Assembly: GCA_964036045.1 (NCBI GenBank)
Contig: OZ038379.1
Span: 76,837,992 to 76,901,991, forward strand
Length of the DNA stretch: 64,000 nucleotides
Direction of reading: 5' to 3'
Origin: Eutreptiella sp. 'Long Island Sound 2002'
Taxonomy: Eukaryota; Euglenozoa; Euglenophyceae; Eutreptiales; Eutreptiaceae
In this document: positions 36,707-49,900 of the stretch, piece by piece
Numbering within the stretch: position 1 is the first letter of the stretch
How the letters are laid out: each line of letters begins with the position of its first letter
The notes under the pieces: model-generated
What the model saw: only the letters and a program-made list of their open reading frames with translations
Told to the model about the DNA's origin: nothing
The model's database searches: none
Translations under genes and position numbers: made by a program

Positions 36707-38757
36707 ACCGAGCTGGGTTTACCCTGTCAAGGCTTTACACCACCTTTTAGGGTCCAAGGGTGAGCAACACGTTTTAGCAAGCAACAGCAGCAGCAAGCAG
36801 CAGCAAGCAGCAGCAGCAGCAAGCAGCAGGCAGGCGTGTGACCACACCGCGGCTCAAAACCGGCATCCAAGTGGCTCAAAACGACCGGGGTGCAGACACG
36901 CATAACCACCAACAGGGTTCGTGCCGTTTTGAGCCGTCTAGCCCGTTCTACGGCGCATTTAGTGTCCAAAAAATGGCCGTTTTTGGGCTGTTTTAAGGAC
37001 CATCGTCTTGAAAGTTCAGCACGATCGACGGTGTGTCAAGTGGGCATTTGCAATCAGGGCGGTTGTTCTTCCATGGCGATTTGGGTATCAAAGGAATGCA
37101 AATCAGTGTTCAATAAGGCACGTACCATGCCGTGGTGGCACACCGTCGTCCATTTTGAGGTGAAAATGAGCCGTTTTTGAGCCGCGATCCAGGAAAATCG
37201 TCCTCATTGTGGCAGCACATCTGCAAAGCAAGCTGCCTTTCCTCCGCAGCAATTTCCTATGTGGTACGCAAGACTAGGACCCAGCTCGGTCCTCGTTCGA
37301 GTTTTGATTACGGAGCTGGGTTTACCCTGTCGAGGTTTTACACCACCTTTTAGGGTCCAAGGGAGAGGAACATATCTTAACAAGCAGCAAGCAGCAGCAG
37401 CGGCAGCAAGAACGGGCGGTTAAAAAGTCCTTGCGACCACACCGCGGCTCAAAATGGGCATCCAAGTAGCTCAAAACGACCGGGGAGGAGAGGCACATCA
37501 CCGCAAATAGGTTTTGTGCCGTTTCGAGGCGTCCAGCTCGTTCTATGGCCGATTTAGTGTCCAAAAATGGCCATTTTTGGGCTGTTTTCAGGAAGATCGT
37601 CCTGAGTTTTCTTGGGTTTGTCCAATAGGCGATTCCAGTCAACGTTGCTTTTCTTGCACAACGATTAGACAATCAAATGATTGCAAATGGGTGATGAAGA
37701 AGGCATCCTCAGCACCGCAGTGTCTTCCCGTGGTCCTTTCGGGTAAAAAACATGGGCGTTTTTGAGTTGGTTTTCAAGAGCACGCACCAGCAAGCAACAG
37801 GCGGTCAAAAAGTCCATGGAACGACACCGTGGGTCAACACCGGCTTCCAAGTAGCTCAAAACGACCGGGGAGCAAATGCGCATCACAACAAACAAAGTTC
37901 GTGCCGTTTTGAGGCGTCTAGCGCGCGGTATGGCAAATTTAGTGCCCAACAATGGCCGTTTTGGGGCTGTTTGCAAGACAATCATTGGTGACCGTGGAGG
38001 AAAATCAATAAGGCACGTGCCATGCCGTGGTGGCACACCGTCGTCCATTTTGAGGTGAAAATGAGCCGTTTTTGAGCAGCGATTCAGCAAAATCGTCCTC
38101 ACTGTGGAGGAACAATTGCAAAGCAAGCGGGCTTTGCTCCACGGTGATTTCCAATGCGTTAACCAAGACTAGGACCCAGCTTGGTCCTCGTGGTGAGTCT
38201 TGATTGCCGAGCTGGGTTTACCCTGTCGAGGTGTTACACCACCTTTTTGGGGGTCCAAAAATGAGCTACACATTGTAGCTATAAGCAGCAGCAGCAAGCA
38301 GCAGCAGCAAGCAGGGGGTTAAAAAGTCCTTGCGAGGACACCGTGGCTCAAAACCGGCATCCAAGTAGCTCAAAACGACCGGGGAGCAAAGGTGTATTAC
38401 ACAAACAAGTTTTGTGCCGTTTCGAGCCCTCTAGCTCGTTCAATGGCCGCTTTGCTGTCCAAAAATGACCGTTTTGGGGCTGTTTTGAGGGAGATTGTCG
38501 TGAAAACTCAGGACGATCGTTGGTGTGCCCAGTAGGTGTTTCGAAATAGGGCCTCTATTTTTCCATGGCAAATGCGCCATCAAAGCAATGCAACAGGGAG
38601 GGGAATAAGGCGAGTGCCATGCCGTGGTGGCACGGGGTGGGCGATTTCGAGGTGCAAACAAGCTTTTTTTGAGACATGTTTGAGGACGATCGTCGTGACT
38701 GTGGAGGAACATCTGCAAAGCAAGCCAGTTGTGCTCCACGGTGATTTCAACTACGTT
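36707..38757 (-). repeat. Family A array, block I: four reverse-oriented units
   Basis: Units begin with ACCGAGCTGGGT (or one change) at 36,707, 37,310 and 38,206 and read TTTACCCTGTCGAGGTTTTA, CACCACCTTTTAGGGTCCAA, a CAGCAAG microsatellite, GGCATCCAAGTAGCTCAAAA, a GTCCAAAAATGGCC core and a GATCGTCC palindrome. The first is complete, ending ACCCAGCTCGGT at 37,290 (584 bp). The second is a variant (A2) whose right half carries CAATCAAATGATTGCAAATG and a TCTTCCCGTGGTCC end, and it runs directly into the CAG part of a third unit near 37,785. The third ends at 38,185. The fourth, 38,206-38,757, lacks the normal end and abuts the forward array. Short Leu-rich open frames that recur in each unit start at TTG or CTG and are not called genes. 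Confidence 0.92.
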
Positions 38758-38776
38758 AATCAAGACTCGAACTAGG

Positions 38777-41700
38777 ACCGAGCTGGGTCCTAGTCTTGCG
38801 TAACGCATGGGAAATCACCGTTGAAGAAAGACCGCTTGCTTTAGAGATGTACCTCCATGCTTACGGCGATTGTCCTCAAACACGGCTCAAAACGGCTCAT
38901 TTTCACCTCAAAATGGACCACCGCGTGGCACCACGGCGTGGTACACGCCTTATTGAACACCCATTTGCCATCCTTTGATGGCCCAATCGCCATGAAAGAA
39001 CAACGGCCGTGAGAGGGAACACCTGCTTGGCGTAGCGGCGATCGTCCTCAACTTTCGAGACGATCGTCCTGAAAACGGCCAAAAACAGCCCAAAAACGGC
39101 CTTTTTGGGACACTAAATCGGCCGTAGAACGGGCTATGCGGCTCGAAATGCAATGAAACTTGTTTGTGGTGATGCGCGTTTGCTCCCCGCTCGTTTTGAG
39201 CTACTTGGATGCCGGTTTTGAGCCACGGTATGGTCACAAGAACTTTTGGACCTTCTGTTGCTGCTTGCTGCTGCCTGCTGCTTGCTAAAACGTGTAGCTC
39301 ATCCTTGGCCCCTAAAAGGTGGTGTAAAACCTCGACAGGGTAACCCCAGCTCGGTAACCAAGATCAAGACTCGAACTAGGACCGAGGTGGGTCCTAGTCT
39401 TGCGTAACGCATGGGAAATCACCGTTGAAGAAAGACCGCTTGCTTTAGAGATGTGCCTCCATGGTTACGACGATTGTCCTGAAACACGGCTCAAAACGGC
39501 TCATTTTCACCTCAAAATGGACCACCACGTGGAACCACGGAGTGGTACACGCCTTATTGAACACCCATTTGCCATCCTTTGATAGCCCAATCGCCATGAA
39601 AGAACAACGGCCCTCATCGGAAACACCGGCTTGGCGTAGCGGCGATCGTCCTGAACTTTCAGGACGATCGTCCTGAAAACGGCCGAAAACAGCCCAAAAA
39701 CGGCCATTTTTGGACACTAAATGGGCCGTAGAACCGGCTAGACGGCTCGAACCGCAACGAAACTTGTTTGTGGAGATGCGCCTAAGCTCCCCGGTCGTTT
39801 TGAGCTACTTGGATGCCGGTTTTGAGCCGCGGTGTGGTCGCAAGGACTTTTGGGGCGCCTACTGCTGCTTGCTGCTGCTTGCTGCTGCTGCTAAAACGTG
39901 TTGCTCACCCTTGGCCCCTAAAAGGTGGTGTAAAACCTCGACACGGTAAACCCAGCTCGGTAATCAAGACTCCAACTAGGACCGAGCTGGGTCCTAGTCT
40001 TGCGTAACGCATGGGAAATCACCGTTGAAGAAAGACCGCTTGCTTTAGAGATGTGCCTCCATGGTTACGACGATTGTCCTGAAACACGGGTCAAAACGGC
40101 TCATTTTCACCTCAAAATGGACCACCGTGTGGCACCACGGCATGGTACATGCCACATTGCACACCCATTTGCCATCATTTGACAGGCCAATCGCCACGGA
40201 AGAACAACGGCCCTCATTGCAAACGCCCACTTGACACACCGGCGATCGTCCTGGGTTTTCAGGACGATCGTCCTGAAAACAGCCAAAAACAGCCCAAAAA
40301 CGGCCTTTTTTGGGCACTAAATGGGCCGTAGAGCGGGCTAGACGGGCTCAAAATGCATCGAAACTTGTTTGTGGTGATGCGCCTTGGCTCCCTGGTCGTT
40401 TTGAGCTACTTGAATGCCGGTTTTGAGCCACGGTGTGGTCGCAAAGCCTTTTTAAGCGCCTGCTGCTGTTGCTTGCTGCTGCTGCTTGCTGCTCGCTGCT
40501 TGCTGCTGCTAAAGCGTGTTGCTCAGCCTTGGCCCCTAAAAGGTGGTGTAAAACCTCGACAGGGTAAACCCAGCTCGGTAATCAAGACTCGAACTAGGAC
40601 CGAGCTGGTTCCTAGTCTTGCGTAACGCATGGGAAATCACCGTTGAGGAAAGACTGCTTGCTTTAGAGATGTGCCTCCATGGTTACGACGATTGTCCTGA
40701 AACACGGCTCAAAAACGGCTTGTTTTCACCTCAAAATGGACCATCACGTGGCACCACGGAGTGGTACACGCCTTATTAAACACCCATTTGCCATCCTTTG
40801 ATAGCCCAATCGCCATGAAAGAACAACGGCCCTCATCGGAAACACCTGCTTGGCGTAGCGGCGATCGTCCTGAACTTTCAGGACAATCTTCCTGAAAAAA
40901 GCCAAAAACAGCCTAAAAACGGCCATTTTTGGACACTAAATCGGCCGTAGAACGGCTTCGACGGCTCGAAAAGCAACGAAACTTGTTTGTGGTGATGCGC
41001 CTTGGCTCCCCGGCCGTTTCGAGCTACTTGGATGCCGGTTTTGAGCCGCGGCATGGTCGCAAGGACTTTTCAAGCGCCCGCTTGCTTGCTTGCTTGCTGC
41101 TGCTGCTGCTGCTGCTGTTGCTGCTAAAACGTGTTGCCCACCCTTGGCCCCTAAAAGGTGGTGTAAAACCTCGACAGGGTAACCCCAGCTCGGTAATCAA
41201 GACTCAAACTAGGACCGGGCTGGGTCCTAGTGTTGCGTAACGCATTGGAGATCACCGTTGAAGAAAGCCGGCTTCCTTTCGAGATGTGCCTCCATGGTTA
41301 CGGCGATGGTCCAGAAACGCGGCTGGAAAAATGCTCATTTTCACCTCAAAATGGACCACCGCGTGGCACCACGGAGTGGTACACGCCTTATTGAACACCC
41401 ATTTGCCATCATTTCATAGCCCAATCGCCATGGAAGTACAACGGCCCTCATCTCAAACAGCTGCTTGGTGTAGCGGCGATCGTCCTGAACTTTTAGGACC
41501 ATTGTCCTGAAAACGGCCGAAAAGAGCCCAAAAACGGCCATTTTTGGACACTAAATCGGCCGTAGAACCGGCTAGACGGCTCGAACCGCAACGAAACTTG
41601 GTTGTGGTGATGCGCCTTGGCTCCCCGGTCGTTTTGAGCTACTTGAATGCCGGTTTTGAGCCGCGGCGTGGTCGCAAGGACTTTTCAAGCGCCTGCTTGC

Positions 41701-41808
41701 TTGCTTGCTGCTACTGCTGCTGCTGCTGCTGTTGGTGCTAAAACGTGTAGCTCATCCTTGGCCCCTAAAAGGTGGTGTAAAACCTCGACAGGGTAAACCC
41801 AGCTCGGT
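38777..41808 (+). repeat. Family A array, block II: five forward head-to-tail units
   Basis: Five complete units lie at 38,777-39,355, 39,381-39,961, 39,981-40,579, 40,599-41,194 and 41,214-41,808. Each starts ACCGAGCTGGGT and ends ACCCAGCTCGGT (a few substitutions), i.e. 12-bp inverted termini. They are separated by a conserved 19-25-bp spacer of the form AATCAAGACTCGAACTAGG. Lengths of 579-599 bp differ mainly in the CTG/CTTG microsatellite about 110 bp from the right end. Inside each is a pair of 13-bp arms, CGATCGTCCTGAA and TTCAGGACGATCG, separated by 2 bp. Confidence 0.95.
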
Positions 41809-42540
41809 AACCAGGACCTAGCTCCGTCCTAGTCGTGAGTCTTGATTACCGAGCTGGGTTTACCCTATCCAGGTTTTACACCACCTTTTAGGGTCCAAGG
41901 ATGAGCTACACGTTTTAGCAAGCATCAAGCAGCAGCAGCAGCACGCAGGCCGTTAAAAAGTCCTTGCAACGGCACCGTGGCTCCGAACCGGCATCCAAGT
42001 AGCTCAAAACGACTGGGGAGCAAAGGCGCATCACCGGAAACAGGTTTCGTGCCGTTTCAAGCCGTCTAGCCCGTTCTACAGCCGATTTAGTGTCCAAAAA
42101 TGACTGTTTTTGGGCTGTTTTCAGGACGATTGTCCCGAAAACTCGGGACGATCGCCGGTGTGTCAAGTGGGAGTTTGCAATGAGGGCCATGGTTCTTCCA
42201 TGGCGATTGAGCTATCAAATGATGGCAAAAGGGTGTTCAATACGGCATGTACCATGCCGTGGTGCCACATGGTGGTACATTTTGAGGTGAGAATTAGCCG
42301 TTTTTGAGACGTTTTTCAGGACGGTAATCCTGACGGTGGAGGGATATCTCTGAAGCAAGCGGTCTTTGTTCAACGGTGATCTCCGATGCGTTACGCAAGA
42401 TTAGGACCCACCTCAGTCCTAGTTCGAGTCTTGATTACCGAGCCGCGTTTACCCTGTCGAGGTTTTACGCCACCTTTTAGGGTCCAAGGATGAGCGACAC
42501 GTTTTAGCAGCAAGCAAGCAGCAACAGCAAGTAGGCGGTT
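41809..42540 (-). repeat. Family A array, block III: reverse unit plus truncated unit
   Basis: Orientation switches at 41,809-41,847 (spacer-like sequence with CCTAGTCGTGAGTCTTGATT). A full reverse unit spans 41,848-42,417 and a second, starting at 42,437, is cut after its CAG-type tract at about 42,540, where forward units resume. Confidence 0.92.
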
Positions 42541-42559
42541 AATCAAGACTCGAACTAGG

Positions 42560-44380
42560 ACCGAGCGGGGTCCTAGTTTTGCGTATCGCATGGGAAATCA
42601 CGGTTGAAGAAAGACCGCTTGCTTTAGAGATGTGCCTCCATGGTTACGGCGATTGTCCTCAAATGAGGACGGAAAACGGCTCATTTTCACCTCAAAATGG
42701 ACCATCACGTGGCACCACGGCGTGGTACACGCCTTATTGAACACCCATTTGCCATCCTTTGATAGCCCGATCGCCATGAAAGAGCAACGGCCCTCATCGA
42801 AAACACCTGCTTGGCGTAGCGGCGATCGTCCTGAACTTTCAGGACGATCGTCCTGAAAACGGCCGAAAACGGCCCAAAAACGGCCTTTTTTGGACACTAA
42901 ATCGGCCGTAGAACGGGCTAGACGGCTCGAAAAGCAACGAAACTTGTTTGTGGTGATGCGCCTTGGCTCCCCGGTCGTTTTGAGCTACTTGGATGCCGGT
43001 TTTGAGCCACGTTGTGGTCGCAAGGACGTTTGGACCGCCTGCTTGCTGCTGCTTGCTGCTGCTTGCTGCTTGTTGCTGCTGAAACGTGTAGCTCAGCCTT
43101 GGCCCCTAAAAGGTGGTGTAAAACCTCGACAGGGTAAACCCAGCTCGGTAATCAAGACTCGAACTAGGACCGAGCTGGGTCCCAATCTTGCGTAACGCAT
43201 GGGAAATCACCGTTGAAGAAAGAGCGCTTGCTTTAGAGATGTGCCTCCATGCTTACGGCGATTGTCCTGAAACACAACTGGAAAACAGCTCATCTTCACC
43301 TCAAAATGGACCACCGCGTGGCACCATGGAGTGGTACACGCCTTATTGAACACCCATTTGCCATACTTTGATAGCCCAATCGCCATGAAAGAACAACGGC
43401 CCTCATTGGAAACACCTGCTTGGCGTAGCGGCGATCGTCCTGAACTTTCAGGACGATCGTCCTGAAAACGGCCAAAAAAAGCCCAAAAAAGGCCATTTTT
43501 GGACGCTAAATCGGCCGTAGAACCGGCTAGACGGCTCGAAACGCAACGAAACTTGATTGTGGTGATGTGCCTTAGCTCCCCGGTCGTTTTGAGCTACTTG
43601 GATGCCGGTTTTGAGCCACGGTGTGGTCCCAAAGACTTTTTAACCGCCTGCTTGCTGCTACTGCTTGCTGCTGCTGCTTGCTGCTGCTGCTTGCTGCTGC
43701 TAAAACGTGTTACTCGGCCTTGGACCCTAAAAGGTGGTGTAAAACCTCGAAAGGGTAAACCCAGCTCGGTAATCAAGACTCGAACTAGGACCGAGCTGGG
43801 TCCTAGTCTTGCGTAACGCATTGGAAATCACCGTTGAAGAAAGACCGCTTGCTTTGCAGATGTACCTCAAGGGTCAGGACGATTGTGCTGAAACACGGCT
43901 CAGAAACGGCTCATTTTCACCTCAAAATGGACCACCGCGTGGCACCACGGCGTGGTACACGCCTTTTTGAACACCCATTTGCCATCCTTTGATAGCCCCA
44001 TCGCCATGAAAGAGCAACGGCCCTCATCGAAAACACCTGCTTGGCGTAGCGGCGATCGTCCTAAACTTTCAGGACGATCCTCTCGAAAACAGCCCAAAAA
44101 CAGCCCAAAAACGGCCATTTTTGGACACTAAATCGGCCGTAGAATGGGCTAGACGGCTCGAAATGCAACAAAACTTGTTTGTGGCGATGCGCCTTTGCTC
44201 CCCGATCGTTTTGAGCTACTTGGATGCCGGTTTTGAGCCGCGGTGTGGTCGCAAGGACTTTTGGACCTTCTGCTTGCTTGCTGCTTGCTGCTGCTGCTTG
44301 CTGTTGCTTGCTAAAACGTGTAGCTCATCCTTGGCCCTAAAAGGTGGTGTAAAACCTCGACAGGGTAAACCCAGATTGGT
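42560..44380 (+). repeat. Family A array, block IV: three forward units
   Basis: Complete units at 42,560-43,149, 43,169-43,770 and 43,790-44,380, with the same termini and 19-bp spacers. The last terminus is degenerate (CCAGATTGGT) and the sequence passes directly into the interior of a reverse unit. Confidence 0.93.
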
Positions 44381-46990
44381 AACAAGTCCTTGCAACGGCA
44401 CCGTGGCTCAAAACCGGCATCCAAGTAGCTCAAAACGACCGGGCAGCAAAGGTGCATCACCGGAAACAGGTTTCGTTGCGTTTCGAGCCGCCTAGCGCCT
44501 TCTATGGCCGATTTAGTGGCCAAAAATGGCCGTTTTGGGGCTGTTTTCAGGACGATCGTCCTGAAACCTCAGGACGATCATTGGTCTGCGGCGTACGTGT
44601 TTCCACTGGGGCGCCGTTGTTCTTCCACAGCGATCGGCCCATCAAAGAAATGCAAATGAATGGGGAATAAGGCATGTGCCATGCTATGGTGCCACATGGG
44701 CGGCGATTTGGAGGTGAAAACTGGCAGTGTTTAAGCCATGTTTCAAGACGATCGTCCTGACAGTGGAGGAACATTTGCAAAGCAAGCGGGGTTTGCTCCA
44801 CGGTGACTTCCAATGTGTTGACCAAGACTAGGACCCAGCACAATCCTAGTCGTGAGTCTGTATTACCGAGCTGTGCTTATCCACGCGAGGTTTTACATCA
44901 CCTTTTAGGGTCCAAGCGTGAGCAACACGTTTAAAAAGCAGCAAGCAGCAGCAAGCAGCAACAAGCAGCAACAACAACAAGCAGGAGACGGTTAAAAAGT
45001 CCTTGCGACCACACCGTGGAATAAAACCGGCATCCAAGGAGCTCAAAACCACCCAGAGCAAAGGCGCATCGCCACAAACATGTTTCGTTGCATTTTGAGC
45101 CGTCTAGCCTGTTCTATGGCGGATGTAGTGTCCAAAAATGGCCGTTTTTGGGCTGTTTTCAGGACAATCGTCTTGAAATTTCAAGACGATCGTCGTTGTG
45201 CCAGGTAGGCGTTTGCAATGAGGGCCGTTGTTCTTTCATGGCGAGTGGGCTATCAAATGAGGGCAAATGGGTGTTCAATATGGCGTGTACCATGCTGTGG
45301 TGCCACGCGGTTGTCCAATTTGAGGTGAAAATGAGCCTTTTTTGAGCTGTGTTTCCAGACCATTGTCCTGACCGTTGAGGCACGTCTCCAAAGGAAGCAG
45401 ACCTTCTTCCATGGTGATTTCCAATGCGTTCACCAAGACTAGTTCGAGTCTTGATTACCGAGCTGGGTTTACCTTGTCGAGGTTTTACACCCCGTGTTAG
45501 GGTCCAAGGGTGAGCAGCACAACTTAGCAGCAACAGCAGCAACAGCAGCAAGCAGGCGACTAAAAAGTCCCTGCGGGGACATGGTGCTCCAAAACCGGCA
45601 TCCAAGTGGCTCAAAATGACCAGGGAGGACATCCGCATCACCACAAACAAGTTTCGTTGCATTTGAAGTCGTCTAGCCCGTTCTACAGCCGATTTAGTCT
45701 CCGAAAAAGGCCGTTTTTGGGCCATTTTCAGGACGATCGTCCTAAAAACTCGGGACGATCACCGGTGTGTCCAGTGGGCGTTTGCAATAAGGGCCGTTGT
45801 TCTTCTATGGTGATTGGGCTATCAAATGATGGCAAATGGGTGTTCAATATGGCATGTATCATGCCGTGGTGCCACCCGGTGGTCGATTTTGAGGTGAAAA
45901 TGAGCCGTTTTTGAGCCGTGTTTGAAGACGATTGTCCTCACCGTGGAGGCATATCTCTAAAGCAAGCGGTTTTTCTTGAACATGTCGGTCCGAGTTCGAG
46001 TCTTGATTAGCGAGCTGGGTTTACCGTGTCGAGGTTTTACACCACTTCTTAGGGTCCAAGGATGAGCAACAAATTTTAGCAGAAACAGCGGAAGCAGCAG
46101 CAAGCAGCAAGCAGCAGGCGGTTAGAAAGTCCTTGCGACCACACCGTGGCTCAAAACCGGCATCCAAGTAGCTCAAAACGACCGGGGAGCAAAGGCGCAT
46201 CACCACAAAGGGGTTTCCTGCCGTTTCGATCCGTCTGGCCGTTCTATGGCCAATTTAGGGTTCAAAAATGGCTGTTTTTGAGCCATTTTCAGGACGATCG
46301 TCAGAAAACTCAGGACGATCATTCGTTTGTGGAGTAGGCGATTCCGGTCAACGATGTTGTCCTTCCACAACGATTACACAATCAAACCATTGCAAATGGG
46401 TGAGGAAGAAGGCGTCTTCCGCACCGCGGTGTCTTCTCATGGTCCCTTTGGGGTAAAGAATGCGTGCTTTCGAGTTCAAAAAGGGCTGTTTTTGAGCCTT
46501 TTTAAAGACGATCGTCCTGAAAACTCAGGACGATCGTTCGTTTGTCAAGTAGGCGATTCCGGACAACTATGTTGCTCGTCCACAACGATTGAACAATCAA
46601 ACCATTGCGAATGGGTGATGAAGAAAGCGTCTTCCGCACCGCGGTGTCTTCCCATGGTCCATTTGGGGTAAAAAATGGGTGTTTTCCAGTTAGTGTCGAA
46701 GAGTAGGCAGCCAGCTGCAACGGGCGATCCAAAGTCCTGCCGACCCAAAAGTCCTTGTGGCGACACCGTGGCTCAAAACCGGCATCCAAGTAGCTCAACA
46801 CGACCTGGGAGCACGCACGCATCACCACAAAGAAGTTTTGTGCCGTTTCAAGCCATCTAGCTCGTTCTATGGCCGATTTAGTGTCCAGAAATGAGCATTT
46901 TTGAGCTGTTTTCGGGAGGATCCCCGGAAAACTAAGGACGATCGTTGGTTTGTTGTTAGGCCATTCCAGTCAACGCCAATTTTCTTCCAC
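44381..46990 (-). repeat. Family A array, block V: reverse units including A2 variants
   Basis: A 5'-truncated reverse unit (44,381-44,844), two nearly complete ones (44,865 to about 45,437; 45,457 to about 45,990) and from 46,009 a composite of A2 variants. In these the palindrome core is followed by CGATTCCGGTCAACGATG, CAACGATTACACAATCAAAC and GCACCGCGGTGTCTTC. The A2 right half is repeated twice (about 46,260-46,480 and 46,490-46,700). Confidence 0.88.
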
Positions 46991-49900
46991 ATATGTGTGC
47001 TGTTGCTGCTTGCTGAAATGTGTCGCTTACCGTAGGACCCTAAGAAGTGGTGTAAACCCTCGACATGGCAAACCCAGCTCGGTAGTCAAGACTCAAACTG
47101 GGACCGAGCTGGGTCCTAGTGTCCCATAACACATTGGAAATCACCGTCCAAGAAAGACCGGTTGCCTGGCATGCTGCTACGGTGAGGATGATTTTCCTGA
47201 ATCGCGGCTCAAAAACGGCTCATTTTCACCGCAAAATGGACCACTGTGTGGCACCACGCGATGGTGCATGCCTTATTGAACATCGATTTGCATTCCTTTG
47301 ATAGCCCAATCGCTATTGCAAAACAACGGCCCTCATTGCAAACACCCACTTGACACAACGGCGATCGTCCTGAATGCTTAGGAGAATAGTCCTGGAAACA
47401 ACCCCAAAACGGACATTTTCGGACACTAAATCGGCCATAGAATGGGCTAGACGGCTCCAAATGCAACAAAACTTGTTTGGGGTGATGCGCATTTGCTCCC
47501 AAGTCGTTTTGAGCTACTTGGATGCCGGTTTTGAGCCACGGTGTCGGTCGAAGGACTTTTGAATCGCCCGTTGCTGCTTGCTGTTGCTGCTCGCTTCTGC
47601 TGCTTGCTACTGCACCTGCTAAAATGTGTTGCTCGCCCTTGGACCCTAAGAAGGGGTATAAAACGTCGACAGGGTTAACCCAGCTTGGTAATCAAGACTC
47701 AAACTAGGACCGAGCTGGGTCCTAGTCTTGCTTAACGCATTGGAAACCACCGTGGAAGAAAGACCGCTTGCTTTGCAGATGTTCGTGCACGGTCAGCACG
47801 ATTGTCCGGACACACGGCTCAAAAATGCCTCTTTTTAACATTAAATGGGACCACCGCGTGGCACCATGGCATGGTATATGCCTTATTGAACACCCATTTG
47901 CATTCCTTTGATAGCCCAATCGTTCTCGAAGAAGAACGGCCCTCATTGAAAACGCCCACTTGACACACCGGCGATCGTCTTGAGGTTTCAGGACGATCGG
48001 CCTGAAAACAGCCCAAAAATAGCCGGTTTTGGACACTAAATCGACTGTAGAACAGGCTAGACGGCTCGAAACGGCACGAAACTTGTTTGTGGTGATGCAC
48101 CTTTGCTGCCCGGTCGTTTTGGGCCTCTTGGATGCCGTTTTTGAGCCACGGTGTCGTCGCAAGGACTTTTTAACCCCCTTTTGTTGCTTGCAGCTTGCTG
48201 CTGCTGCTGGATGTTGCTGCTTGCTGCTGCTGCTAAAATGTGTTGCTCATCCTGGGACGCTAAAAAGGGGTGTAAAACCTCGATAGGGTAAATCAAGTTC
48301 GGTAAACAAGATTCGAACTAGGACCGAGCTGGGTCCTAGTCTTGCGTAACGCATTGGAAATCACCGTGGAACAAAGACCGCTTGCTTCCTCCACGGTCAC
48401 GACCATTGTCGTGAAACATGTTCCAAAAACGGCTTGTTTTCACCTCGAAGGAGGCCACCCCGTGGCACCACGGCATGGCACACGCCTCATCCCCCACGCA
48501 TTTGCATTCCTTTGATGGCACAATCGCCATGGAAGAAGAACGGCCTTCATTGGAAACACCTACACGGTAGACCAAAGATCGTCTTGAGTTTTCATGAAGA
48601 TCGTCCTAAAAACAGCCACAAAACGGCCATTTTTGGGCACTAAATCGGCCGTACAACGGGCTAAACGGCTCGAAAGGGCACGAACTGAGTTTGTGGTTAT
48701 GCGCCTTTGCTCTCCGGTCGTTTTGAGCTACTTGGATGCCGGTTTTGAGCCACGGTTTCGTCGCAAAGACTCTTTGACCGCCTGCTTGCTACTGCTTCCT
48801 TGCTGCTTGCTGTTGCTGTTGCTTGCTAAAACGTGTTGCTCACCCTTGGATCCTAAAAGGTGGTGTAAACCCTCGACAGCGTAAACCGAGCTCGGTAATG
48901 AAGACTCACGACTAGGACCGAGGTGCGTCCTAGTCTTGGTTAACGCATTGCAAATCACCGTGGAGCAAACCCCGCTTGCTTTGCAGATGTTCCTCCACAG
49001 TTGGGACGATCGGCCTGAAACACGGCTCAAAACCGTCTTCTTTTGACTTCGAAATAGCCCACCCCGTGGCACCACGGCATGGCACACGCCTTATTCTCCA
49101 CCCATTTGCATTCCTTTCATGGCCCAATCGCTATGGAAAATCAACGGCCCTCATTGGAAACACCTACGCGGCAGACCAACGATTGTCCCGAGTTTTCATG
49201 ACGATCGTGCTAAAAGAACGGCCCAAAAACGGCCATTTTTGGACACCAAATCAGCCGTAGAACGGGCAAAATGCAACGAAACTTGTTTGTGGTGATGCGC
49301 ATTTGCTCCCCGGTCATTTTGAGCTACTTGGTTGCCAGTTTTGAGCCACGGTGTGGTTGCAAGGACTATTGGACCGCCTGTTGCTATTGCTCCCGATGTT
49401 GCTGCTTGCTACTGCTTGCTAAAACGTGTTGCTCACCCCTGAACCGTAAGAAGGGGTGTAGAACCTCGACAGGGTAAACCCAGCTCGGTAATCAAGACTC
49501 ACGACTAGGACGGAGCTGGGTCCTAGTCTTGGTTAACGCATTGGAAATCACCCGCTTGCTTTGCACATGTTCCTCCACGGTCAGGACGATCTTCCTGAAA
49601 CATGGCTCTTCAACGGCTTGATTTCACCTTGAAATCGCCGACCCCGTGGCACCACGGCACTGCACACGCCTTATTCCCCACACATTTGCATTCCTTTGAT
49701 GGCCCGGCCGCCATGGAAGAATAACGGCCCACATTGCGAACACCGGCTTGACACAACGGCGATTGTCCCGAAATTTCTGCACGACTGTCGTGGAAACAGC
49801 CCCAAAACGGCCATTTTTGGATGCTAAATCGGCCATAGACCGGGCGAGACGGCTCGAAATGGCACGAAACCTGTTTGTGGTGATGCGCCTTTGCTCCCCG

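Noticed and set aside
39710-44495. Conserved Leu-rich small protein (79-124 codons) in each family A unit
   Set aside because: The frame starts at TTG, its Leu/Ala stretch is the CTG microsatellite, and length and frame vary with the tract; nothing suggests translation.
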